From Dermacentor variabilis (Eukaryota > Arthropoda > Arachnida > Ixodida > Ixodidae): 64,000 nucleotides of DNA. The first letter of the stretch is position 1, and every line of letters starts with the position of its first letter. The translations under genes were made by a program, and so were the position numbers. Below the pieces are notes generated by a model. It searched no databases. It had not been told where the DNA came from and saw only the letters and a list, made by a program, of their open reading frames with translations. This document shows positions 44,701 to 58,100 of this stretch, piece after piece. The stretch lies in assembly GCF_050947875.1 (NCBI RefSeq), contig NC_134570.1, positions 206,480,250 to 206,544,249 of the forward strand, read 5' to 3'.

Positions 44701-47700
44701 AGTGGCAAAGAAGAACGAACAGCTGGCTACGGAGCACTAAACGACGTAGTTTCCCGCCAAAAGTCAAGTGCAGTAACAGCCGTTTCATCGTTTTCACTGT
44801 TTCTGTGCCAACGCCTCATGCAGCAGTTGCGCCTGACGGGATATAGGTGTTTATGGGTCACATTTCTTGGCGGAATAGTAAGAGCACTAGTTGGCATGGG
44901 CGCCGGTGTTACCATGATAAGTCACTTACTCCTAGCCGAAGCACTGCATTTGCTTAAGCCTGACCAAGAAGCCGGTCAATTATTTATCAGCGGCACGATG
45001 TTTCGTCAGGCCGGCCACGCTTCAATCATTTTGAGTACTCAGGGAGTAGTTTTATAGTGGAGTTTATGTTTGTCGGCACCCCGATTTGCAATGCAGTACT
45101 GGGCTGCGCGCGGTGCAAAGAGGTTGACATCACCGTAACGCTTTCCCCCTGTCACCTGGATTTCGTGACAACCTTAACAAAACAATGGCTTAAGTGTCAT
45201 CGGCAGAAACGAGCGTGCTTGTCGACCGAAGCAACGGATGTCACGTCAAGCAGGAGTCCGTGGCTTGAAGTAGGCGAACATCGCCAGGGCGCCCAATCTA
45301 GGCCAGCGCAGCGTCCCCACCACTGTGTATAAGATGTGGCTGGCGAACGGCGAAACGGTGTCCAGCAGTGGCGCTCTACTATGGTCAGCTTTCATCGTGG
45401 CGGCAGATGGCTTGCTCACTGCTAGCTCGGTGCTATCCATCATCGTCGATTGTCACCGTCCGCGCTTCAGCCTTTTTCTTCCCAAACTCTTTCTTCCCTA
45501 AACATACCACCCTTGTACGAGCATAGCACCTGTGTATTCTCCTTATATATTTAGTTTTAAGAGCGCAGTTGTATATCACTAGGATTCCAGCATTTCTTCG
45601 TCTCCGCCGACAGACAATTGAATCAATCAGCGCGGAAAGCGCACACCACATACGCCATTGGGTTCCTTGCTGCACCACCAGATGGCATTCGCCTCCGCAC
45701 GTCCCGCGCAGTTGCCGCAGGATGAAGTAGCCAGTAAATGGGAAATATACCGGGAGAAAGTCTATGGTTCAGATACTGGTGCAAGCAAAGAACAGGTGAA
45801 ACTGAACGTTGCTTGTCAGAAATACGTGAGAAAAATAAGGCTACACCTAGCATATTTTAGAACTACATAAAATTTTTAGGCAGGAAGTAAACAAGAATAC
45901 AACAACATATTCTAGAGCAAGATGGAAACACACTTGAACGGGAAGCGGCAATAAATTACATAAAAAATAACAGCCGAATCTTTCCAAGGCAGTGAAGAGG
46001 TTACATTTTAAGAAAAAGAAAGGGGGCATGATAGAGAACCAGGTGGAAAAGGAACTGGTGCTGACAAATCTCAACTGGAGGAAAGCTGAAAAAAAAATTC
46101 CTAAGCGCACAGCCACAGGGCTAGACGAGGTACCCGTTAGGCTGATTAATGAACTACGACCAAAAACTGAGGAAGCTCTGGTGAAAGCAGTGGAAAAAAA
46201 CTTTAAAAGAGACTAATACCAAACAGTTGGCGACAAAGTAGAATGAATTTAACTTATAAAGGTAAGGCGGAGAAACATAGAATTCACTCGTATAGAGTGT
46301 TGACCATTACACCGGTAATATAGAGGCTAGCAATACAGGCAATCAAATTAAAGCTGCAAGCATGGGCGGAGTATTTTGGGAGAACTTTACAATGGCTTCA
46401 GAGTAGGTAGGCGTTTGGATGATAACTTATTTTTTTTGTACTCAGTGTATTGAAATATCAAGAGTAGAAAGCACACCATTATATTTGGCCTTTTTAGACA
46501 TTATAGCAGCGTGTGACAACGTAGACGACAGCATTTTGTGGGATATTCTGGAAGGGGAAGGCTTAGGTGGCAATTGCCTACAGCTTTTGAGAAAGATTTA
46601 TCTAGAAAATACTGTTTGCGTTGAATGGGAAGGAATGAAGTGCGAAGAGAAAGTTGATATCAACAAGAGGCTGAGACAGTGGTGCCTTTTATGCCCACTG
46701 CTGTTTATGATGTACATGGTGAGGATGGAAAGGGCACTAGAAGGAAGTAATATCGGTTTAATCTCTCATACAAGATGACGTGTACAGTAGTAGCGCAGCA
46801 GCTTCCAGGCTTATTTTATGCAGACGGCATTGCGTTGCTACCCAACAAGCAAAATAATTTTCGACGTTTGGATAATATCTGTGAACAGAAAGGCGAGAAT
46901 TTAAGTTTGAAATTTACTGTTAGAAATTCAGGTGGTATGGTATTCATTGAAAACAATGGACACTGGCAATACACGGCCAGGAAATACCTCAGGTAAAAGA
47001 ATATAGATAACTTGGTATATGGATAAACGAAGGAGATAGATATATATGGAAACACTGGAAAAAACAATGACAGTAAAGGGGAAGAGAAATTCAGCCATAA
47101 TGAAGCGCAGAGCGCTATGGGGATACATAGATACGAGGTGCTCCGAGGTATGTGGAAAGATGTAGTGGTTCCAGGACTTACTTTTGGAAATGCAGTTGTT
47201 TGCTTGAAATCAGGGGTACAAGCAGGACTCGATGGTAACCAAAGTCCAGTGGGATGCCTCGCATTGGGCGCTCACGTGAAGACTACAAATGAAGCTGTGC
47301 AGGGCGATATGGACTGGACTAGGTTTGAAGCGAGGAAAACTCACAGTAAAACTGATTATGAAGAACCACTGAAGAATATGGGAGAAAGTAAATGTGCTCA
47401 GAGAGTGTTGAGGTACCTGTACAAGAAAAAAACATTGATTCACAGTGGAGGAAAAGAACAAGGAAGGTTACTAGCAAGTATGCGGCCTGTAGGTTGAGCA
47501 ACACAGCATCAAAGAACGTTAAGCGAAAAGTCAGAGAGGCTGATATAATCTCAAGGGTGGCGGCAATGGAAAAGAAACCTGCTATGAGTAAGTACCTAAC
47601 AAAAAAAAAACGAAATCAGGAAAGAAACAGTTTATACTAAAAGGAAAGCTCATTACCTTTCGAAGCGAGTTCAGGGAGCCTTAGAACACGCACCTATAAA

Positions 47701-50700
47701 GCGAGATATAAGAAGAAGAAGCATGTGCTTGCTGCGGTAAAGCAAGGGAAGCCATGGAGCGCGTTTTATTAGAATTAGAAGACGTCTGCCCAGCGGTCGA
47801 TTTAGGCACCACTGGCCTCCTTGAAGCCATTGGGTTCAGCGAAAGCAAGGGAAAAGTAAACATCTCCGCAACAGAGATAAGAGGCGATTGGAAGGTTGGT
47901 GGAAGTAGGGAAACGACAAAAAACGGAGAAGTACAAAAGCAAAGTTCACTATAGGAGATCGGGATATTTGGTTGTGGGAGTTCATCGTGGTGTTCTTCTT
48001 TTCTTTTTTTTGAGTTGCGTAGGAGATTGGGCAGTTTAATGGCAAGAACTTGGTGGCGAAACCCACCGCTCCGTTCCAAAGGGGACGCTCATGCCGTTCG
48101 TCCGTCCGTCCGTCCGTCCATCCATCCATTCATCCATCCATCCATCCACCCATCCACCCATCCATCCACCCACCCACCCACCCACCCACCCACCCATCCA
48201 TCCATCCATCCACCCATCCGTCCATCCGTCCGTCCGTCCGTCCGTCCGTCCGTCCGTCCGTCCGTCCGTCCGTCCATCCATCCATCCATCCATCCATCCA
48301 TCCATCCATCCGTCCGTCCGTCCATCCATCCATCCATCCGTCCGTCCATCCATGCGGGGGAAAGAACAAAAAATAAAGCAGAAAGCATGCCTTCGCGGAT
48401 GGCGTTCGCTGCAAGTGTTTCCTGGTAAAATTTGTGGTTGCATAAGCTGCAGTTGCCTGGAAGCGGCAAGTCTAGCGTACAAAGTAGGAGGTGACAATAT
48501 TGAAATTTCTACGTAAAAGAGCCCGCTTATCAACTGATTTCATTTGTGTTGGGATGGCGCTATGGGAAGACCACGCATAACAAGGACTTTTGAAAAAAAT
48601 TAACTGCTGGGGTTTTATGTGTCAAAACCATTTTCTGATTATGAGGAACGCCATAGTGAGGGACTCCGAAAACTTAGACCACCAGGGGTTCTTTAACGTG
48701 CACCTAACTCTAAGTACACGGGTGCTTTCACATTTCGCCCCCACCGAAATGTAGCTGCCGTGGCCGGGATTAGATCCTGCGACCTCGTGCTTAGCAGCCT
48801 AACACCATAGCCACTAAGCAACCACGACGGGTCCAGGACTTTCGAAGAGCAACGCGAACACGATGAGTGACGATGGGAACAGCAACGTCAATACACACAA
48901 CAGCGTCAAACTAATGCTAGGCGGGACGCAGCTGTACCTGTACAAATACCATGAGTGACGACATCAATAGCAACGTCAATATGCACAACGGCGTCGTGCT
49001 CAGGCTCGTCTGAACCCAATTCACGGATACGTCACTGTGGTCTATCGGGTCAGGTGATACCACAACTTCGCTAACCAACCACTTTCACAGCGTAGATTGG
49101 AGCTCCATTTTTTATGTATTGTACCTTGGCTTACCAATAATGTTTCCTTTCGCTCTTGAAATACACTGTATTCGATATTCATGTACAAACGACTCCGTTT
49201 CTGCCGATGACACTTGCGCCATCGTTTTCCTAACTTTAACACGAAGTCAGACAGCTTCGTGACACTACCCAGCCCCACTGTCTAGCGCCATCAACTCCTC
49301 CTCAGCAGGGTTGTGACAGTTACAGCTGTAACCATCCCCGCTTTTGGTCACCACCCTTTTCCAACCGTGTCAAAAATGTCAAAAATTTTGCATATAGTGG
49401 TCTAAGCTCTCTTTGATCTCGTTTTGATGTTGTTCAGCCCGCCACTGCAAAAGTAATCATTGCATGGACGTGTGTTTCGGAACCACTAGCTGGCCAATGA
49501 GTACCGGCTTAGCTTGTAAACGCCATCATCACGGCATACTTTTTTAGGGGTTCATGCGCTGCAATCTTTGAAAAGGTGTCCTTTTAGAGCATCATCTCTC
49601 CTCTCGGTGTTGCCAGCTGCCAGTGTTACTCAATAGTTATAAACGGCGGGGAATGCGTAGGCGAGGCATCAGAGCTTTCAGCACCCTGAGGTGTGCCGAA
49701 AACATTACGACGTACACTGTTTTTAGTTCTCATCATCTGCCATAGGAACATCTCTAATTTAGGCCCAGCTATTCTACATCGAACTGCAATTTGTTGAGAC
49801 CTTGAACCTGCAGTATCGACAGTGCATTGCTGTTTTCCAAGCTGTGCGCGGGTGCCTACCTTGGATTGCGCATCATGGCAACAGAAAGCATTGTGCACCC
49901 TGTCGGTTACCATCTTAGACGTGTTGCGCCATCAGGGTGCAAAGTTATCCAAGATCATGTAGCGAAAATGCTCCAGCCAAGTATCATTTAGCCGTCATAC
50001 AGTCCTTGGTAATCTATGGTCTTCGTTACAAAAATTAAGACGCCGCCATTATTTTCTGCGTCCGTTACAGGAAACTGAACCCCATCACACTCTCGAGCGT
50101 TTACCCATTTCCCCGCCTTGATGACACGTTGGGCACACTGCAGGATAGATGCGAATTTCTACCCTATATGTTTTATGCCAGTTCAGTGCACGTGTTTCCA
50201 ATGACATGAGACAGAACTTTGGTGCAACGGTCAGTGAAATGTTATGAAATTAATTGCGATTTATACAATTATTCTTATTTTCATCAGACGCAACACGCAC
50301 TCTTAAGCAACGATTGCTTGTGCACTGCCCAGGCGAGAGCCTTGATGTCGTAATTTTACAGAGGTCGATGAACTTACTCAACAGCCACGTTACTTTCGCT
50401 TGGACAGGCCCGTGAGGCTGTGTTTGTGTGAGGACGGCTGAGTAGAATCTTAGTGAGTCTGATTCCGAGAAAGCTCGGCTGAGTAGCATTTTGATGAGCC
50501 TGAGTTAGGGAGTGAGCTCGGGTGACTATAATTTTGTTAGTAGTAGCAAGCTTGAGTGAGTAGAACATTGCCCTGTCTGAGTCAGTGAGCTTGGCTGACT
50601 AGCACTTTGGCGAGTGTGAGCCTGAACAAGTTCGGTAAAGTTGTGTTTTGGCGGAGTTTGAGTCTGGTCGAGTGAGTTCGGCTGGGTATATCTTGAGAAA

Positions 50701-53700
50701 TCTAAGTACGAATGAGTCTTTCGCAAAAAAAAAAATCTTTTGGGAGACTGAGCAAGTTCTGATGATTGCCAATTTATGAATGTTTATTCACAACACCATT
50801 CACACAAGGACGAAAGCAATGTTTTCTGAGGGAGGAATTGTGAAGAGAGGTGTTCCTAATGTTACCGGATTAAAAAAATAATTCCTTGCGTATGGGGTAC
50901 AAGCATTGTTGCTTCCATCAATACGACACACAATCTTCACATTCCCATAACAATCCAAAGGCATGATTCGAGTGAGAGACAGTCCCTGTAACGCTCAGAA
51001 AATAAATTCTCCCACACCGCGACAGGACGCCAAGTCCTCAGTAAGCTGAGCATTCCTAACCTCATGCAGGTTGGAGTCAAGCTCCTCATACGTCTGGAGA
51101 TTCGCGACACTTTCCTAATTCCCTCTGTCCTGAAGAAGATGCACCACGACCACATTACAGCACGTCGTGCCGTAAAGGCTCAGCAACTCGACAATAGGTC
51201 TGAGGCGGATTCGCACGTGGCTTATGTCGACGCCGCGGACTAGCCGACCCACTCGCCCATGACAATTGGCGTGGTCATACGCTTGAATCTGGGTACCACA
51301 CTAACTAGTTCCACGCGCAGTATTAATCCTGAAGAAGGCGAAGCGGGTACGCATCGACTACGTCATTATACCAGAGAACTCATCTCCGTCTCAAGCACAC
51401 CGTATTTTCATCGGCACACCACCCTCCCGTCGCCGCAACGCCCACTTGCTCTGGAACCCCGCTACGCAGGTCTTACCGGAAGTGAAGAAGCGCACGATGT
51501 CGCCCGAGCAAGCGTCCACCTGGCACGTCACTGCTCTTCAGACTAGCAGTTTTTCGGACGGCCTCATCATCCGCAAGCGCCTCATCACGAGGCTACAGCG
51601 ACCATAGAGTGACTTATGGTTAGTACCTCACGTACTACCGTAAAGTCCGCCTCAAATACCCCTTCCCGACAAGTCTGTCAACAAGCGTAAATCAACCGCG
51701 CGGCTGCTCGTAGAGACGCACACCTTTCCCAGACCGTCCCTTTACCATCACATCTACCCCGGTGCCTTCACACCACACTGAAAAACATGCCACCCGCCAC
51801 GCGCTGCTGTTACGCACTTACGCACCGACTGTACCGATAGCTGCCCCTGACACTTGCGCCGGCGTTCACCGTGAGCGCGACCCGACCATCTTTTGCGAGA
51901 CCGGAGAACATGACGTCGAAGACTGGCTGTCCTCCTATGAATGTGTACGCTCATAATAAGTGGGACAACCAGATTAACTGAATAGCGTTACATTTTACCT
52001 TGCTGACGCTGCAAACCTATGGTTTAAGAATCATGAATCTGACATTTCGAGTTGGTCCCCATTCAAGAGGCATTTCGCCGAAATGTCTTGCCGCCCTGCC
52101 GTCCGCAAGCTACGCGCCGAACAGCGTCTACGCCAGCGAGCACAGCGACGAGGCGAGACTTTCCCCAGCTATATTGAGGATGTCTCGGATGTCTGCAGCC
52201 GTGTTATTCCTACGATGGTGGAGGACGAGAACATCAAACATACTCTGAAGGGTATTGATGACTCGTTTCAAATGCTGCTGGCCAAAAGTCCAACCAGCAT
52301 CGCCATACTCTTGAACCTGTGTCAGAGTTTCGGCGAATTGCGCCGCCAACGTAACATCGTCCGCCAAAACGTCCCAAAGGCTGACTCAGTCTCGACCATT
52401 GCAGCTGCCACTGGCCATACCGATCCTTCTGCTCTAGTCCTTCAGCACAAGAATTTCATTCGCGAGAAAGTGGCCCGCCCGCTGACGCTGGTCCCTCATA
52501 GCCAGGATCCTGCCCCAACACTGAATCCGGCCGTGCAACAAGCCATCCGTGCCCAAATATCTGACGCACTTACCCCCGTTCGCCCGCCAGCTCCTGTGAC
52601 GGCACTGCTCTCCTATGTTGACTACCCACCGCTCTTAGCATCTCCGACGGCACCGCTCTCTTATGCCGAATACCCGTCGCCGCTCAACTATGCTGCCGCT
52701 GTCACACGATCACACCTACCGTCATATTCTGTCCCACGACCAACGCACCGGGTTCCCCCTGCTCGCATTCCACGGCAGTCACCCCAGCTTCTTCATCGAG
52801 CCGACACGTGACGCATGCCAGACAACACCCCTATTTGCATACTCTGCGGAAGTGCTGGTCACGTTGCGCGCTTTTGTCGTCGTAACATACCCTCGCACCT
52901 TGACGCCTTCGACCAGTTTCCCTACGCTCCATAACATGCCGCCCAGATACGCTGTCATGATGCCGCTGACTCACCGCTGAGACCCTTCGATCGCGTCCAC
53001 CGTTGAGACAGTCGCCGTTCTCCTTCTCCACGTCGACGGTCGCTCTCACCTATGCGTCGTCGACCACCTACTGCCGAGGGAAGCTGACTAGCGCAGTTCC
53101 GGAGGCAAGAATTGCAAGTTTATCGAACTTCCTAAGGCCTCAATTTTCAACACAGAATGTCATTGACGTCCATGTCGAGTGAGCATCCGCCCGAGCGTTT
53201 GTCGTACCGGGGCCGCCAGTTCCGTCATACGTGAAAATCTTCGTCGAAAGCTGAAAAAAGTCACGCCCTCTTCATCTGACATGGCACTCTGCACTGCTAG
53301 CGCGCAACGCATTCATCCTACAGCTGCATTCCCCACCCGTGTAGTCATCCAGGACGCTTTGTACATCATCGAGTTTTTTGTGTTGCCCTCCTGTTCTCAT
53401 GAGCTATTCCTCGGGTGGGACTTCCTGTCACGTTATAGTGCTATCATCTATTGCTCGTGCGCGCAAGTGGCCCTTTCACTGTTATGTGACTTGCCATCAG
53501 TTGGCGCCGACCTCAATGTTCCCAAAGTCTTCGTTGATGATGATACTGATCTACCTCCGGAGACGTCAGCGCTTGTGACCTTGTCTTGCACTGCCGTGCC
53601 AGACAGACTAAAGTGTGGCGTTTACGCCATCTAACATGCTTGCATCTAACATGCAGCTGGGGAGGATCAGGTAACAGCAGATTTGTTGAAGGATGGTGGG

Positions 53701-55090
53701 CAGATTGTTCTAGAGAAACTGGCCACCCTGTATACGCAATACCTCATGACCTCGAGCGTACCGGAATCTTGGAAGAACACTAACATAATCCTAATCCATA
53801 AGAAAGGGGACGCCAAAGACTTGAAAAATTATAGACCGATCAGCTTACTGTCCGTTGCCTACAATGTATTTACTAAGGTAATCGCAAATAGAATCAGGAA
53901 CACCTTAGACTTCTGTCAACCAAAGGACCAGGCAGGATTCCGTAAAGGCTACTGAACAATAGACCATATTCACACTACCGATCAGGTGATAGAGAAATGT
54001 GCGGAATATAACCAACACTTATATATAGCTTTCATTGATTACGAGAAAGCGTTTGATTCTGTCGAAACCTCAGCAGTCAGGGAGGCATTACGGAATCAGG
54101 GTGTAGACGAGCCGTATATCAAAATACTGAGAGATATATATAGCGGCTCCACAACCACCGTAGTTCTCCATAAAGAGAGCAACAAAATCCCAATAGAGAA
54201 AGGCGTCAGGTAGGGAGATACGATCTCTCCAATGCTATTCACAGCGTGTTTTCAGGAGGTATTCAGAGACCTGGATTGGGAAGAATTAGGGATTAAAGTT
54301 AATGGAAAATACCTTAGTAACTTGCGATTCGCTGATGATATTGCCTTGCTCAGTAACTCAGGGGACCAATTGCAATGCATGCTCACTGACCTGGAGAGGC
54401 AAACCAGAAGAGTGGGTCGAAAAATAATCTGAAGAAAACTAAAGTAATGTTTAACAGTCTCGGAAGAGAACAGCACTTTACAATAGGTAGTGAAGCACTG
54501 GAAGTGGTAAGGGAATACATCTACTTAGGGCAGGTAGTGACGGCGGATCGGGATCATGAGACGGAAACAATCAGAAAAATAAGAATGGACTGGGGTGAGT
54601 TTGGCAGGCATTCTCAGATCATGAAAACCAGGTTGCCATTATCCTTCAAGAGAAAAGTGCATAATAGCTGTGTCTTACCAGTACTCACCTACGGAGCAGA
54701 AACCTGGAGGCTTACGAAAAGGGTTCTACTTAAATTGAGGACGACGCAACGAGCTATGGAAAGAAGAATGATGGGTGTAATGCTAAGGGATAAGAAAAGA
54801 GCAGATTGGGTGAGGGAACAAACGCGAGTTAATGACATCTTAGTTGAAATAAAGAAAAAGAAATGGGGGCATGGGCAGGACATGTAATGAGGAGGGAAGA
54901 TAACCGATGGTCATTAAGGGTTACGGACTGGATTCCAGGGGAAGGGAAACGTAGCAGGGGGCGGCAGAAAGTTAGGCGGGCGGATGAGATTAAGAAGTTT
55001 GCAGGGACGACGTGGCCACAATTAGTACATGACCGGGGTTGTTGGAGAAGTATGAGAGAGGCCTCTGCCATGCAGTGGGCTTAACCAGGC

Positions 55091-55121
<31 letters not shown>

Positions 55122-58100
55122 GATGATGAACATGCTTGCCCACCGCAAGGACTTATTTCTCCTGTTCGCTGTCGTCACTGTTAGGTCACAATCCGATTTG
55201 ATATCCATCGGTAATCCGTACCCGTAGCCAATGACCATACTGCACGGTGATACCTTAGGATTTGTGCAAGCCGTCACATGTACTGAAGACCGTGATGTTC
55301 AGGATGGCGCCACGTGTTCACATCTGGTTGCCATAACTTCCGTTTCATCAACATTGCCTTCAGCAGTTTTCGACAATGCCATCTGCGCAGAGCTTTCAGC
55401 GTCTCATCACATTCAACTTCTTGTTTTACTGAACAAGTTCGTTTGCTCGTTCGACTGCAACATACCATCCATGAGTCGCACGGCAAGTGTCTCTCATACT
55501 ATCGACACCGGTTCTCACGCCCCCTTGCGACAGCGTGCGGATCGCGTTTCCACAGAAGAGCGCCGAGTTATCACGGTAGAAGTGGACGACATGCTTCAGC
55601 GCGGCGTCATTCAGCCTTCTCAAAGCCCTTGGTCGTCACCTGTCCTTCTAGTGCGCAAAAATGATGGCACCGTTCGGTTTTGTATCAATTATCGCGCAGC
55701 CTAAGCAGGTTTACAAGAAAGAACGTCTTCCCACTGCCTCATATCGACGATGCTCTTGACTGTCTGCAAGGTACCGAATACTTCTCGTCTTTATAACTCC
55801 GCTCTGGCTATTGGCAGGTTCCCATGGCTGACGCTGACCACGCTAAGACAGCTTTCATCGTTGCCGATGGCCTGTACGAGTTTGTCGTTATGCCTTTCGG
55901 GCTCTGCAATGCACCCGCTGCCTTCGAGCGCATGATTGAAACCATCCTTCGTGGACACAAGTGGATGACTTGTTTATGTTACCTGGATGACATAGTTGTT
56001 TCTCACAGGATTTTCCGACACATATCGCCCTTCTGCATGACATCCTGACTTCCTCAATTCAGCTGGCCTACATCTCAACCTCAAGAAGTGCCGTTTCGCT
56101 GCCCGAAAATGAGCTGTCTTGGGTCACGTTGTCTTGAAAGACGGCATCCTTCCTCATCCTTCCTCATCCGGACGAGCTTCGCGCAGTCGGCGAGTTTCCG
56201 AAGCCCACATCTATCAAGGCCCTGCGAAGTCATAGGCCTGTGCTCTTATTTTCGACGCTTCGTGCGAAACTTCGCCTTTACTATCGCACCCTTGATGTAG
56301 CTGCTTACCGCAAGCAAAGGCATTTCCGAGTGGCCATCAGCATGCGAAGAAGCCTTTGACAAGTTACGCGAGTTGCTGACTTCACCATCGGTTCTTCACC
56401 ATTACGAACCAACTGCGCCGATAGAGGTTCACACCGACGCCAGTGGTGTCAGCCTTGGTGCGGGCTTGGCCCAACTGAAAGCCACGAATGAAAAATACGT
56501 CGTGGCTTATGCCAGCCGTACCCTTAAAAAGTTGAGATGAATTACGCCATTACAGACAAGGAATGCTCAGCCATCATTTGGGCATTGGGCATGTTTCGTT
56601 TTTATCTCTAAGGCCGTTCTTTAACCATCTCACTGACCATCACGCACTTTTTTTACTCTCCTCATTGAGATACCCGCCGGGACGCCTGGACCGTTGGGCG
56701 CTTTGCGTGCAGGAATACGACATTCATGTCCTATGCCGTTCTGGTCGAAAGCATTCCGACGCTGACGCGCTCTCCCGCTCACCGATGACACCTGATGTGG
56801 CTTCTCTTTCCGCTTGTTCTCCGACCTCAGACCTGTCACTACTGACCGCTACTGACATGCCATCCGAGCAACGCAAGGACCCTTCGCTTTCCCTGCTGCT
56901 CGACTACCGTAACTATCGGGCGTTCCTTCAACGCGGACGCAACGCCGTCAAGCGGCCCCCTTTGTCGTGCAGCCCACTTTACCTATACGACCGCAACTAT
57001 ATGCCTGCCAGTCGGAAATGACTTCTGGCTATCTCTCGTCACATGCGCTCCGATATGTGCACGTACTTCTATGGTGACCCTCAAGGGCGCCCACGCCGGT
57101 GTCCTAAAAACCTTAACAAGGCTGCGTCAACGATATTACTAGCGTGGAATGTATCGGTTTGTGCAGCAGTGCGTTCGATCATGTACGCCACCCGCCGTGG
57201 TTGCTCAGTGGCTATGGTATTGGGCTGCTGAGCGCGAGGTCGCGGCATCGAATCCCGGCCACGGCGGCCGCATTTTGATGGGGGCGAAATGCGAAAACAC
57301 CCGTGTACTTAGATTTAGGTGCACGTTAAAGAACACCAGGTGGTCGAAATTTCCGGAGTCCTCCCCTACGGCGTGCCCCATAAGCAGAAAGTGAAACCCC
57401 ATAAATTAATTTTTTTATCGTGTACCCGTGTTTGAAGTAATAACTTAGCGCGAATAAAACCACGGAAACAAGAAAGACGCACAAGGACAGAGCTTGTCCT
57501 TGTCCGTCTTTCTTGTTTCGCTGGTTTTATTCGCGCTAAGTTACTACATGAAATGTCGGCGACCAACTAGCCCAACAGTCAACTCTTCTAGATCATGCAC
57601 CGCCTGCCGAAAACAAAGCAAAACTCCGCCACGGCACCCTAATGGCCCACTACAGCCGCTACCGTACCCTGCTCGACCGTTCGAATCCGTAGGCACCGAC
57701 CTCTATGGCCCGCTCCCCTACAGCGGATGTGGAAACCGCTGGATTATTGTTGGCATCGATCAATTGACGCGCTACGCCAAGACCGTGGCTCATCCCCCGT
57801 GCCCGCCCGTGACGTTGCGATCTTCTTTCTGCACAACTTTGTCCTTCGCCACGGCGCTCCTCGAAAACTACTCAGCGATAGGGGTCATGTGTTCTTGTCA
57901 GAAGCGATACAATCCCGCCTTCGCGAGTGCCAGATCCTTCATCAGAAGTCGACCGCGTATCACCCGCAAACGAACGGTCTCACGGAGCGCTTCAACCGAA
58001 CACAGGGCGACATGTTGAGGATGTATGTCTTGTCCGGCCACACCAACTGGTACACCGTACTCCCGTTCGTTACTTTCGCTTATAACACCAAGACACCAGT

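Noticed and set aside
45246..45443. Minus-strand frame with [14 protein letters not shown], considered as a mitochondrial ATP synthase g-like pseudogene
   Set aside because: The likeness covers about a dozen residues and could be chance.
48015..48533. Six overlapping frames of HPSI, RPSV and MDGW repeats
   Set aside because: They come from the CCGT/CCAT microsatellite and have no unique sequence.
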